A DNA stretch of 40,397 nucleotides from Acetobacteraceae bacterium (lineage in GTDB: Bacteria > Pseudomonadota > Alphaproteobacteria > Acetobacterales > Acetobacteraceae). Below, piece by piece: positions 7,504-15,779 of the stretch. The stretch lies in the NCBI GenBank assembly GCA_025360065.1, contig JANYCX010000130.1, forward strand, positions 1-40,397, read 5' to 3'. The notes under the pieces were generated by a model that was not told the origin of the DNA, ran no database searches, and saw only the letters and a list, made by a program, of their open reading frames with translations. Every line of letters starts with the position of its first letter. The stretch's first letter is position 1. The position numbers were made by a program, and so were the translations under genes.

Positions 7504-8928
7504 ATGCAAATCACCTCCCCCGCCTTCAAATCCAACGTCGCGGAAGCCCTCGCCGACCCCCACCTGCAAAAGGCGCTGCATTTCACTCGCCCGCGGTTTC
7601 CCGAACGCCGTGCGGCAGCGGTTGCCGCGTTGCCGGAGTTCGAGACGCTGCGTGACATTGGCCGCGACATCAAGAACCACACGCTGGCCAATCTCGATTT
7701 CTACTTGGAAATCTGGGCCGACAACGTCGAAAAATCCGGCGGCCAGGTGCATTGGTGCGCCACCGCCGATGATGCCCGTGCGGCCGTGCTGGCGATTTGC
7801 CAAAGGGTCGGCGCCAAAACGGTGACCAAGGGCAAGTCGATGATTTCCGAGGAACTCGGGATCAACGAACACCTGGAAAAACACGGCATCGAACCGGTGG
7901 AGACCGATCTCGGCGAGTATATCCTGCAAATTCGTGGCGAAGGCCCGAGCCACATCATTGCGCCGGCGTTCCACCTCAATCGCGAGGATTGGGAGGAAAG
8001 CTTTCGCAAAACCCACACCGATCTGCCGGCCGATCGGGTGTTCGGCGAACGCCGCGACATCATGGTTGAAGCCCGCACGATCTTGCGGGAGAAATTCATC
8101 GCCGCCGATGTCGGCATCACCGGGGCGAATTTCCTGATCGCTGAAACCGGCAGTTCGGTGATTGTTACCAACGAAGGCAATGGCGACCTCACCCAGACGC
8201 TGCCGAAGGTGCATATCGCGCTTGCCAGCATCGAAAAACTGGTGCCGACGCTGGAAGATGCGACGTCGTTGCTGCGCCTGCTCGCGCGGTCTGCCACCGG
8301 GCAGGATTTCTCGGTTTACACCACGTTTTCCACCGGCGCGCGGCGGCCGGATGATCTTGACGGGCCGGAAGAATATCATGTTGTGGTCATCGATAATGGC
8401 CGCAGCGCGATGATTGGCACCGAATTTCAGGACATGCTGCGCTGCATTCGCTGCGCCGCGTGCATGAACCATTGCCCAGTTTATTTCACCGTCGGTGGCC
8501 ACAGCTATGGCTGGGTCTATCCCGGCCCAATGGGCAGCGTGCTGACCCCGAGCCTGATCGGCGTCGAAAAAGCTGGCCATCTGCCCAATGCCAGCACGTT
8601 TTGCGGCAAGTGCGAAAGCGTCTGTCCGGTGAAAATTCCGCTGCCGAAACTGATGCGACACTGGCGCGAACGCGAATTCGAACGCCATCTGACGCCGGGT
8701 GCAATGCGGAACAACCTCGCCATCTGGGGCTGGTTTGCCCGCCGTCCGCAACTTTACCGTGCCGCCACGCGGGTTGCTGCCTGGGGCCTCGGGCTGTTGG
8801 GCCGCAAGCGTGGCCGTTTTAGTTGGCTGCCGTTTGCGGGCGGCTGGACCGATGGCCGCGACCTGCCGGCGCCGGAGGGCGATACCTTCTTCGCTCGCTA
8901 CGCCCGCCAACAACGGCATAAATCATGA
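7504..8928 (+). CDS. lutB: L-lactate oxidation complex iron-sulfur subunit LutB
   Basis: This 474-residue iron-sulfur subunit has an N-terminal LUD domain (TKGKSMISEELGINEHLEKH, NFLIAETGSSVIVTNEGNGD) and two 4Fe-4S ferredoxin motifs. The first is CIRCAACMNHCPVY around residue 315, the second CGKCESVCPVKIPL around 368. The C-terminal region has the usual MRHWREREFERH and ends in a basic WGWFARRPQLY stretch. It passes electrons from lactate oxidation toward the respiratory chain. Its end overlaps lutC by four bases (ATGA). Confidence 0.95.
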   Translation: MQITSPAFKSNVAEALADPHLQKALHFTRPRFPERRAAAVAALPEFETLRDIGRDIKNHTLANLDFYLEIWADNVEKSGGQVHWCATADDARAAVLAICQRVGAKTVTKGKSMISEELGINEHLEKHGIEPVETDLGEYILQIRGEGPSHIIAPAFHLNREDWEESFRKTHTDLPADRVFGERRDIMVEARTILREKFIAADVGITGANFLIAETGSSVIVTNEGNGDLTQTLPKVHIALASIEKLVPTLEDATSLLRLLARSATGQDFSVYTTFSTGARRPDDLDGPEEYHVVVIDNGRSAMIGTEFQDMLRCIRCAACMNHCPVYFTVGGHSYGWVYPGPMGSVLTPSLIGVEKAGHLPNASTFCGKCESVCPVKIPLPKLMRHWREREFERHLTPGAMRNNLAIWGWFARRPQLYRAATRVAAWGLGLLGRKRGRFSWLPFAGGWTDGRDLPAPEGDTFFARYARQQRHKS

Positions 8929-9614
8929 GCCGCGACGCGATCCTTGGCGCGATAAGGCGCGGCCTGCGCCGTGGCCCATTGCCGGACGATCAGAAGTTGG
9001 CATTGCGCGCGCGCCTCGATGCGCATCCACGCCATCTAATTCCTGCGCGGTCGCAGGTGCCGCGCCCGGCGCAGGTCGCGCTGTTCATTGCCAATGTCGA
9101 AAAGGAATTCGGCAGCGTCACCCGCGTGCCGACCCTTGCCGATGTGCCCGGCGCAATTGCAGACTATCTTGCCGCCGGCAATCTGCCGGCCCACTTTGCC
9201 ATGGCACCGCACCCCGAGTTGATGGACCTGCAATGGGCGCTGCTGCAACCCCGCATTGGCCGCGCCCAACCGTCGGATCTTGTGTGTTTGACCCAGGCTT
9301 TTGCCGGCATCGCTGAAACCGGCACGCTGATGCTACCCGCCGAGCCGACGCGGCCAACCACGCTCAATCTGCTTGGCGATATTGCCCTGGTGGTGCTGCG
9401 CGCCAGCCGGATTGTCGGTCCGTACGAAGATGCCTGGAACTGGCTGCGAGCCCGCCATGACAGCACCACGGGGGGTTTCATGCCGCGCAACGTCATGCTG
9501 GTCACGGGCCCGTCGCGGTCGGCCGATATCGAGTCAACGCTCGAACTTGGCGCGCATGGCCCGAGGCAATTGCATATCGTGTTGGTTGATGACGATCCTG
9601 CGGCCATCGCCTGA
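8925..9614 (+). CDS. lutC: L-lactate utilisation protein LutC (LUD domain)
   Basis: This 229-residue protein begins MSRDAILGAIRRGLRRGPLP, typical of LutC. The LUD domain is seen in CLTQAFAGIAETGTLML, TTLNLLGDIALVVLRAS and NVMLVTGPSRSADIESTL, ending HIVLVDD. It completes the LutABC set. It overlaps lutB by four bases and is followed three bases later by the Smr-domain gene, so lutBC, smr and the XRE gene are probably one transcript. No lactate permease or LutR-type GntR regulator is visible. Confidence 0.94.
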   Translation: MSRDAILGAIRRGLRRGPLPDDQKLALRARLDAHPRHLIPARSQVPRPAQVALFIANVEKEFGSVTRVPTLADVPGAIADYLAAGNLPAHFAMAPHPELMDLQWALLQPRIGRAQPSDLVCLTQAFAGIAETGTLMLPAEPTRPTTLNLLGDIALVVLRASRIVGPYEDAWNWLRARHDSTTGGFMPRNVMLVTGPSRSADIESTLELGAHGPRQLHIVLVDDDPAAIA

Positions 9615-9617
9615 TCC

Positions 9618-10139
9618 ATGGCGCGACGCGGGCAGCTTTCGGCAATCGATATCGGGGAATGGGCGAACTACACCCAGCATGTTCGCCCGATCAAGGGCCG
9701 CGCGGCACTGCCGTTGCCCGATCCACCGCCACCGCCGATCAGCCCAACACCAGCGCTGATCGCCAGCGCTCCGCCGCCACGGCCACGCGGCCTCGTCGCG
9801 GTGGCAGTCGGTGATGCGCCCGGCGGATTGGACAAGTCGAGCTGGAATAAGTTCCGCACTGGCAAAATGCCAACCATGCGCACCCTCGATCTGCACGGTC
9901 GCACGGCCCAACGCGCCTATCACGCGCTGCATTCGTTCCTGCACGCCGCCTATGCCGACCATGTTCGCTGTGTGGAGGTGATTACCGGTCGCGGCGTGGG
10001 CGAAGCGGGCGGGGTGTTGCGGCGTGAATTGCCGTTATGGCTCAATTTGCCGACCCTGCGCCCGATGGTGCTGGCCGCGAGCCATCCGCATGCCGCCAAT
10101 TCAGGCTCGGTGCGCATCCTGCTGCGCCGCACGCGATGA
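9618..10139 (+). CDS. Smr/MutS2-type nuclease-domain protein
   Basis: This 173-residue protein has a Pro-rich N-terminal half (PLPDPPPPPISPTP around residues 32-45) and a C-terminal Smr domain. The domain begins MRTLDLHGRTAQRAYHAL, which includes the family LDLHG motif, continues with VRCVEVITGRGVGEAGGVLR and ends SGSVRILLRRTR. Smr domains bind branched or structured nucleic acid and some are endonucleases acting on stalled ribosomes or DNA. The Pro-rich linker and stand-alone Smr domain are common in alphaproteobacteria. It is packed between lutC (3-base gap) and the XRE gene (ATGA overlap); a functional link to lactate use is doubtful. Confidence 0.9.
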   Translation: MARRGQLSAIDIGEWANYTQHVRPIKGRAALPLPDPPPPPISPTPALIASAPPPRPRGLVAVAVGDAPGGLDKSSWNKFRTGKMPTMRTLDLHGRTAQRAYHALHSFLHAAYADHVRCVEVITGRGVGEAGGVLRRELPLWLNLPTLRPMVLAASHPHAANSGSVRILLRRTR

Positions 10140-10537
10140 CACCCTTTGGCGCGCGTTTGCGGGCCTTGCGGTCGGCGCGCGGGATGAATTTGAAAGACCT
10201 TGCGGCGCAGTTGCAGGTTTCGTCGGCCTATTTGTCGGCGCTTGAACACGGCAGGCGGGGCGCGCCGAGCATCGGGCTGGTGCATCAGGTCTGCGATCTG
10301 CTCGGCCTGATCTGGAACCAGGCGGAGGAACTGGCCGCCCTCGCCCGGCTGTCGCATCCGCGGGTGACGGTGGATACGGCGGGTCTGACCCCGGAACAAA
10401 CCGCGCTGGCCAACCGGCTCGCCCAGACCATCCGGCGCTTGCCACCTGAAACCGTGGCCGCCCTTCACGCCTTGCTCGATGCGACAACCCCGCAACCGAA
10501 GCCGCGTCTCCGGCGGGCGGCACGGCGCGCGGAATAG
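10136..10537 (+). CDS. XRE-family helix-turn-helix regulator
   Basis: This 133-residue protein starts MTPFGARLRALRSARGMNLK at an ATG overlapping the Smr stop (ATGA). Residues 5-62 form a classic XRE/Cro helix-turn-helix, with LAAQLQVSSAYLSALEHGRR as the recognition region and IGLVHQVCDLLGL completing the fold. A helical segment follows (LTPEQTALANRLAQTIRRLP) and a basic tail (KPRLRRAARRAE). There is no peptidase or cupin sensor domain. It is the last gene of the lut/smr run and converges on flgD across a tandem palindromic repeat. Its targets are unknown. Confidence 0.9.
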   Translation: MTPFGARLRALRSARGMNLKDLAAQLQVSSAYLSALEHGRRGAPSIGLVHQVCDLLGLIWNQAEELAALARLSHPRVTVDTAGLTPEQTALANRLAQTIRRLPPETVAALHALLDATTPQPKPRLRRAARRAE

Positions 10538-10538
10538 A

Positions 10539-10657
10539 GCATCATTCGTTCAAACGGCTTCGTTTGAACGGATAAAGATGATCGTGAAAACAATGGTCTA
10601 TCGCATCATTCGTTCAAACGGCTTCGTTTGAACGGCTAAAGATGATCGTGAAAACAA
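10539..10657. repeat. Tandem 55-base palindromic repeat, two copies at 64-base period
   Basis: Copy 1 is 10539-10593 and copy 2 is 10603-10657; they differ at one base. Each holds a perfect 10-bp hairpin CGTTCAAACG-GCTT-CGTTTGAACG (10547-10570 and 10611-10634), extended by outer ATCAT/ATGAT arms. It fills the gap between the convergent XRE and flgD genes. A bidirectional terminator or REP-type element is likely, and near-identity of the two copies points to recent duplication. Confidence 0.85.
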
Positions 10658-10661
10658 GTTG

Positions 10662-11336
10662 TCAGCGTACCGCCGTCACGTTGCTGAACGGCGTCGACAG
10701 GCCGCCGAGCTGGATGCTGAGCGTGTTGCCGGACTGGGCGATGCCGGTGGCAGTGCCGATCACCGTAAACGGCACCGCAGTCGCGGTTTTGCCGGTGGCG
10801 TTGGCGGTAACGGTTACGCCGTACACCCCATCCGGCATCTGGCCGCCAGAGGTGTTCTTGCCATTCCAGCTCCATTGGTTACTGCCCTGGGTCGCGTCAA
10901 GCTGGGTTTGCGACACGACAGCCCCGGTGCGGTCGGTGATGCCGATGGTGACCGGTGCGGCGACCGGCGCGGTGAACGCCACCCCGGCGCTGCTGTTCTG
11001 GAGCGATAATTTATCCGAGGTCACCGACACAGGGTGGCCGATCACATTCGCGGATTGCAGCACTTGTTGTGATTGGGTGAGCTGGATCAGCTGCGTCAGG
11101 CTGGTATTGGTATTGATCTGCTGTTCCACCCCGGAGAATTGCACCAGCTCGCTGGTAAATTTATTGGCATCCATCGGACTGGTCGGGTCCTGGTTCTTCA
11201 ACTGCGTCATCAGCATGCTGAGAAAGCCCGAGAAATTCCCGGTGAGCGACCCCAGCGCACTGCTGCTGGCCGCACTTGCGGCTTGGCTGGCGGCCGGGGT
11301 AGCGGCGGGTTGGGCGATGGTGGAGGCGACGTTCAT
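10662..11336 (-). CDS. flgD: Flagellar hook assembly (capping) protein FlgD
   Basis: FlgD caps the growing hook and guides polymerisation of FlgE. The 224-residue protein has the conserved N-terminal region SGFLSMLMTQLKNQDPTSPM, then FTSELVQFSGVEQQIN. The FlgD Ig-like/tudor part follows, with SQTQLDATQGSNQWSWNG and GGQMPDGVYGVTVTA. An AAGGA ribosome-binding site precedes the ATG. It starts 15 bases after fliK on the same strand, so fliK-flgD form an operon that diverges from flgE. Confidence 0.95.
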   Translation of the reverse strand: MNVASTIAQPAATPAASQAASAASSSALGSLTGNFSGFLSMLMTQLKNQDPTSPMDANKFTSELVQFSGVEQQINTNTSLTQLIQLTQSQQVLQSANVIGHPVSVTSDKLSLQNSSAGVAFTAPVAAPVTIGITDRTGAVVSQTQLDATQGSNQWSWNGKNTSGGQMPDGVYGVTVTANATGKTATAVPFTVIGTATGIAQSGNTLSIQLGGLSTPFSNVTAVR

Positions 11337-11351
11337 CGGGGTTTCCTTTTA

Positions 11352-12566
11352 TCAAGCCGTGATATCGATGCCGGATTGTGCCGGGTGCGATAGGCGGAGG
11401 GTTAAGACGGCGTCGGTCGAAAAAATGTCGTTCAAGCTTGTTGAGGGGCTTTGCTGCCCACGCGGTTGCGGCCGTTCCCGCCCATCGGGGCCGGGGTCGG
11501 TTTGGCTCGAAAACTGGAACATGAAACTGCGGGGTCCGTCGCTGCTGTCGGCCTGCGGTACGGCCGGCAACGGGTCATTGGCGGCGGCAAGATGGAATGT
11601 CAGCGCCCGGCCGTCCCCGCCGATGCCAGCGTTGTCGAGCGCCTGGTTCAGCGCAGTCTGGTCACGCAACAGGGTTAGCAGGGTGGACGGGTTGGCGGCG
11701 GTGATCGCGATCTTGGTCGGGCTGTCCTTGGCCTGTTCGATGCTGATCCGCAGCAGGCCGAGATCGGGCGGCTGCAGCGTCATGGTCAGATGATGCTGGC
11801 CCTCGCCCTCCCGGGTGAGCACCACAAACGCCGAGCCAAGCTGGCTGGCGAGCCCCGGAGGCGGCGTCGTACTAGCGGGGGCGGACGTGACATGAAAGCC
11901 GGCATGGGTTGGGGCGGCGGCGGCATTGGGCGCTGCCAGCATTGGCTGGATTGCCGGATCGGATGGCATGGTCTGGGTGGCCAGCGCCGGGGTCGGCACG
12001 GCGAGCGGATCGTGTCCGCCGGTATCTTGCGGCTTCGTCTCAGCAGCGATCAATGGATCGGGCCGCGACGGTGTCGGTGCGCGCTCTGCTACGGCAATGG
12101 CCGACCCCGATGGGTCGCTGGCCGGTGCCTCCGGCGCAGGTGGTAAAAGGGTCGCCAGCGGGGGCGGTGTCAGGAAATCCGAGGCCGGTGGCGGGGCTGG
12201 GCTGTCGATCGGTGGGTGCGCGGGCGCGTCCGGTTTTGCGGGCGCGGCGCCGGCTTTGGGGGCCGGTTTGCCGGGTGCAGGGCTTGCCGTTGGCTGAGGG
12301 ATGGAAATCTCCGGAGCAGCAGCCGTACCCGACGCGATGTCCTGATCGACCGCGAGCGCCATGAAATTACGGTCGGCGATGCCCGGCGATAGCGGGACCG
12401 GCGCGGGCGTGTTTTCAGGCGTCGGCACGGCCGACACCTCGCAGGCGGTGGCGAGCATGGTCGCAAATCCGTTGGTCAGCCCATCGCTATTGCTGGCATC
12501 GGGAAGGTTGGCGTCGCGCGGAGTGACACAAGCCAGCGGGCTCGGTTCGGCAATGTTGGTCGGCAT
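11352..12566 (-). CDS. fliK: Flagellar hook-length control protein FliK-like
   Basis: FliK measures the hook and switches the export apparatus from hook to filament substrates. This 404-residue protein has a long Ala/Pro-rich, low-complexity middle (about residues 95-190), typical of the ruler region. The C-terminal Flg_hook domain includes GEGQHHLTMTLQPPDLGLLR, then ISIEQAKDSPTKIAITA and LNQALDNAGI. The C-terminus is Gln/Ser-rich. An AAGGA site lies upstream of the ATG at 12566, and a sigma-54-like promoter about 60 bases further up. Sequence outside the C-terminal domain is not conserved in the family, so the call rests on that domain and on context. Confidence 0.88.
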   Translation of the reverse strand: MPTNIAEPSPLACVTPRDANLPDASNSDGLTNGFATMLATACEVSAVPTPENTPAPVPLSPGIADRNFMALAVDQDIASGTAAAPEISIPQPTASPAPGKPAPKAGAAPAKPDAPAHPPIDSPAPPPASDFLTPPPLATLLPPAPEAPASDPSGSAIAVAERAPTPSRPDPLIAAETKPQDTGGHDPLAVPTPALATQTMPSDPAIQPMLAAPNAAAAPTHAGFHVTSAPASTTPPPGLASQLGSAFVVLTREGEGQHHLTMTLQPPDLGLLRISIEQAKDSPTKIAITAANPSTLLTLLRDQTALNQALDNAGIGGDGRALTFHLAAANDPLPAVPQADSSDGPRSFMFQFSSQTDPGPDGRERPQPRGQQSPSTSLNDIFSTDAVLTLRLSHPAQSGIDITA

Positions 12567-12623
12567 GCTTGCGATATCCTTGCGCGTTCGTCACCCCGCC
12601 TGGGCCAGGGTCCGGTAACGCTA

Positions 12624-12639
12624 GGCAAATCTCGGGCCA
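12624..12639 (-). promoter_or_regulatory. Sigma-54-like (-24/-12) promoter for fliK-flgD
   Basis: On the minus strand the site reads TGGCCCGAGATTTGCC, with GG and GC ten bases apart. It matches the TGGCACG-N4-TTGCW consensus at all but one or two positions. The predicted transcript start is about 45 bases before the fliK ATG. The 12567-12899 gap otherwise holds only the opposite promoter at 12815. Confidence 0.7.
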
Positions 12640-12814
12640 CGTTCGCCGAGCCGCGGAAATCGGGCCGATGTCTCGTCTTTTGCCGTCACGGTGGCCCGGC
12701 TGGGCATGCAGCTTCCGGCCGATGCGGCAATTTATGCCCGGTCAAATTTGCCTAGGTCGGGGCGAAACCAGGCACCTCGCCTGCGGCCGCGCCAGATTTC
12801 CGCAGGCAACGGCG

Positions 12815-12830
12815 TGGCACGATTCCTGCT
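12815..12830 (+). promoter_or_regulatory. Sigma-54-like (-24/-12) promoter for flgE-flgK-flgL
   Basis: TGGCACGATTCCTGCT has the perfect -24 block TGGCACG and a GG-N10-GC spacing. Transcription would start near 12842, leaving a leader of about 58 bases to the flgE ATG, with a CAGGAG ribosome-binding site. Sigma-54 control of hook genes is established in Caulobacter and Rhodobacter. Confidence 0.72.
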
Positions 12831-12899
12831 GATCCCCAGTCAGCGCCAAGCAGCATGGGCTGGTGGCAATGGGTCAGACCGACTTCAGGAGTTTTCACA

Positions 12900-14210
12900 A
12901 TGTCGCTTCTCGGCGCCATGAGCACGGCCATCAGCGGTCTGTCCGCACAATCGGCATCGTTCGGCAATATCAGCGACAATATCGCCAATAGCCAGACCGT
13001 GGGCTTCAAGCGGATCGGGACAAATTTCGAAGACATCCTGACCAGCAGTACCGCCGGGTCCAACCTATCCGGCTCTGTGCTTGCCAAGCCCGATTACCAA
13101 AACACCTTGCAGGGAACCATTGCGCAAAACAGCAATCCGCTTTCAATGGCCATTGCCGGGCAGGGATTTTTTCCGATCAGCCTGCTGAATGGCGGCCAGG
13201 TTGGGACGGTCAACTTTTCGCCGCAACAATACTATACCCGCGCCGGTGACTTCACGATGGATAAAAGCGGCTATCTGGTGAACAGCGCCGGCGGCTATCT
13301 CAATGGCTGGCCGGTCAATCCGCAAACCGGACAAATCAACCGTACCAGCCTCGCACCGATCCAGGTGACCCAAAACGTCTATAATCCGGTTGCCACCAGC
13401 ATCGTTGACATGACGGCCAATCTGCCGGCCACCCCGGCCGCCGGTGTTCCGATCAATGCCCAGGTTTCGGTCTATGACACGCTCGGCACCTCCCATATCA
13501 TCACCCTGGGTTTGACGCAGACAGCCCCCAATGTGTGGACGGTCGCGGTCAATTCCCCCGATGATGCCACCGGCGTTGCGCGCGGGACCGCGACAGTCAA
13601 TTTCGGACCCACCGCCAGCGGCAACCCGGTCGCCGATGGCACGGTCGGCAGCATTACCAGCCCAACCGGCTCGGTTTCCGGCAGTGCGTTCGCCGCCAAC
13701 AGCCCGGTATCGCTGTCATTCGCTACCAATTTCGGCAATGGCCCGCAAACCATTGCGCTCAGCTTTGGAAGCTACGGTAAGACGGCCGGGCTGACACAAT
13801 ATGCCGGGACCACCTTCCAGCTTCAAGGCATCAACCAGAACGGCGTGCCGCAGGGCAGCTTCAGCAGTGCCTCGGTAACCTCGGCAGGCGATATCCAGTT
13901 GAACTACAACAACGGCCAGGTGCGCAGCATTGCCCGTGTGCCGATCACCATCTTTAGCGCCGCCGATGAACTGCAACGCCAGAACGGATCGGCTTTTACT
14001 GCGACGTTGAATTCCGGGCAGCCCCTGAACCAAGACGCCGGCACTAACGGCACCGGTGTTATCAAGACCAGCGCCACCGAAGCATCGAATGTCGATATCG
14101 CGACGGAGTTCAGCAATCTGATTATTGCCCAGCAAGCCTATTCCGCCAACGCAAAAATCGTCACGTCAGCGGACCAATTGCTGCAAATTACCCTGAACAT
14201 GAAGCAGTAA
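12900..14210 (+). CDS. flgE: Flagellar hook protein FlgE
   Basis: FlgE is the hook subunit exported by the flagellar type III apparatus. The 436-residue protein is read from the ATG at 12900 behind CAGGAG. It begins MSLLGAMSTAISGLSAQSAS and contains NISDNIANSQTVGFKR, the flagellar rod/hook N-terminal signature. The C-terminus has ATEASNVDIATEFSNLIIAQ, QAYSANAKIV and ITLNMKQ, the conserved terminal coiled-coil segment. The middle is the variable surface domain, rich in Ser, Thr and Gly. It is first in a plus-strand run, and flgK follows after 26 bases. Confidence 0.97.
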   Translation: MSLLGAMSTAISGLSAQSASFGNISDNIANSQTVGFKRIGTNFEDILTSSTAGSNLSGSVLAKPDYQNTLQGTIAQNSNPLSMAIAGQGFFPISLLNGGQVGTVNFSPQQYYTRAGDFTMDKSGYLVNSAGGYLNGWPVNPQTGQINRTSLAPIQVTQNVYNPVATSIVDMTANLPATPAAGVPINAQVSVYDTLGTSHIITLGLTQTAPNVWTVAVNSPDDATGVARGTATVNFGPTASGNPVADGTVGSITSPTGSVSGSAFAANSPVSLSFATNFGNGPQTIALSFGSYGKTAGLTQYAGTTFQLQGINQNGVPQGSFSSASVTSAGDIQLNYNNGQVRSIARVPITIFSAADELQRQNGSAFTATLNSGQPLNQDAGTNGTGVIKTSATEASNVDIATEFSNLIIAQQAYSANAKIVTSADQLLQITLNMKQ

Positions 14211-14236
14211 TCCACCCGAACTGACGGAGGTCCAAA

Positions 14237-15766
14237 ATGGGCATCGGCGTCGCGCTGTCAAATGCGATGGGGGGCCTCGCCAACATCAACCGCGACCTTG
14301 CGGTGGTGTCGCAGAACGTTTCCAATGCCAACACCCCCGGTTATGCCCGACAGGTTTCCAATCAGCAGGCGCTGTCGGTTGGTGGCCAGGGCATGGGGGT
14401 GGTGTCGGGTCCGGCAACGCGGGTGCTCAATGCCCAGCAGCAAGGCGATCTTTTCACCCAAAACGCCACCGTGGGTGGGTTGCACACCCGCCAGCAGGCG
14501 CTCGCCTCGATTGACACGGTGATGGGAACTCCGGGTCAGGGCAATGACATCGCAAGCCTGTTGGGTAAGGTGCAGGATGGGTTTTCCGCTTTGCTGGCCA
14601 ATCCTGACAGCCAATCAGGACAGGCGCAGATATTGTCGGCCGCCCAACGCTTTGCCAGCCAGATCAACACTGTCAGCGCGGCAGTCGGCAGCGCCCGCCA
14701 GCATGCGCAAAGCGGCATCCTGGCCGATGTCGCCAGTTTGAATACAGCGATTGCAAGCGTCGGTGCGCAGACCCAGCAAATCATGACCGCCAAGGCCGCC
14801 GGGGTCAGCACCGCCGATCTGGAAAACCAGCGCGATGTCGGAATGGCCCAGATCAGCCAACTGATTGACGCGCGGTTTCTTGTGCAGAATAACGGTGACA
14901 TCAAGGCGATCACCCCATCAGGGTTATCGATCAACTTCGCAGCCGGCGCCACCAGCTTTGCGACCCAGGCCACGAATTTGGGACCATCGGCGTTTTATCC
15001 TGGTGGCGGGGTGCCGGCAATCAGCATGAACGGCGTCGATGTGACCCAGCAGCTTGTCGGCAGTGGTTCGCTCGGCGGCAACATCGATGTCCGCGACAAT
15101 ATCATGCCCGGCATACAGGCCGGGCTGGACGAGGTGGCGCAAACCATTTCCACCCGGTTTGCGGCGCAAGGCCTGACCTTGTTTACCCGGCCCGACGGCA
15201 CCATCCCGACCGGCGCGGGGGTGCCGGTGCAAGCAACTTATCTCGGCTATGCCAACGCGATCTCGGTCAATCCAGCGGTGCTGGCCGCCCCCAGGCTGCT
15301 GCGCGACGGCACCCATGCGATTGCTGGGGCGGTCGGTGGGGCAAGCGCATTCACCCCCAATCCCGCCCTGGGGCCGGCGGGCTTTACGACGATGATAACC
15401 CGGGTCATCACCTTTGCCTTCGGCGCGCAGGTCGCACCCGGCACCGGCCAACCGCCGGCCAACAGCAACGGGCTTGGACCGCAGGGCAATCTGGTCGGCC
15501 CGTTCAGCGCCGGCGGCAGCCTCGCCACCATGGCCGGTGCGCTGGTGGCATCGTCAGCCGGGCTCGCCTCCACCGTCAGCGCCAATTTGCAAACCGAGCA
15601 GGCGGTGCAATCCAGCTTGCAGGCGCGGCTTGCAGACGGCAGCGCGGTCAATATCGATACCGAACTCTCCACCATGGTGCAGTTGCAGAACGCCTATGGC
15701 GCCAATGCGCGGGTGATCTCGGCGTTGCAGGCGATGTGGGCACAATTACTCCAGAGCGTTGGTTAA
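14237..15766 (+). CDS. flgK: Hook-filament junction protein FlgK (HAP1)
   Basis: FlgK joins the hook to the filament. The 509-residue protein starts MGIGVALSNAMGGLANINRD after a CGGAGG ribosome-binding site. It carries VVSQNVSNANTPGYARQV, the N-terminal HAP signature. A helical coiled-coil domain with DIASLLGKVQDGFSALLAN follows. The C-terminal VNIDTELSTMVQLQNAYG and ANARVISALQAMWAQLL segment closes the D0 domain. It is cotranscribed with flgE and with flgL, which begins within 15 bases of its stop. Confidence 0.96.
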   Translation: MGIGVALSNAMGGLANINRDLAVVSQNVSNANTPGYARQVSNQQALSVGGQGMGVVSGPATRVLNAQQQGDLFTQNATVGGLHTRQQALASIDTVMGTPGQGNDIASLLGKVQDGFSALLANPDSQSGQAQILSAAQRFASQINTVSAAVGSARQHAQSGILADVASLNTAIASVGAQTQQIMTAKAAGVSTADLENQRDVGMAQISQLIDARFLVQNNGDIKAITPSGLSINFAAGATSFATQATNLGPSAFYPGGGVPAISMNGVDVTQQLVGSGSLGGNIDVRDNIMPGIQAGLDEVAQTISTRFAAQGLTLFTRPDGTIPTGAGVPVQATYLGYANAISVNPAVLAAPRLLRDGTHAIAGAVGGASAFTPNPALGPAGFTTMITRVITFAFGAQVAPGTGQPPANSNGLGPQGNLVGPFSAGGSLATMAGALVASSAGLASTVSANLQTEQAVQSSLQARLADGSAVNIDTELSTMVQLQNAYGANARVISALQAMWAQLLQSVG

Positions 15767-15779
15767 ACGGGGAATGGGC

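Noticed and set aside
7243-8919. Minus-strand open frame of 558 codons across lutB
   Set aside because: It is the antisense shadow of lutB; the lutB motifs (two 4Fe-4S sites) prove the plus strand.
10539-10657. CRISPR-like array
   Set aside because: Only two units, a 9-base spacer and strong palindromes make it an intergenic repeat rather than a CRISPR.
15759-15779. Earlier start for flgL inside the flgK end
   Set aside because: It would need a GTG overlapping flgK without a ribosome-binding site; GGGGA fits the ATG at 15780 better.
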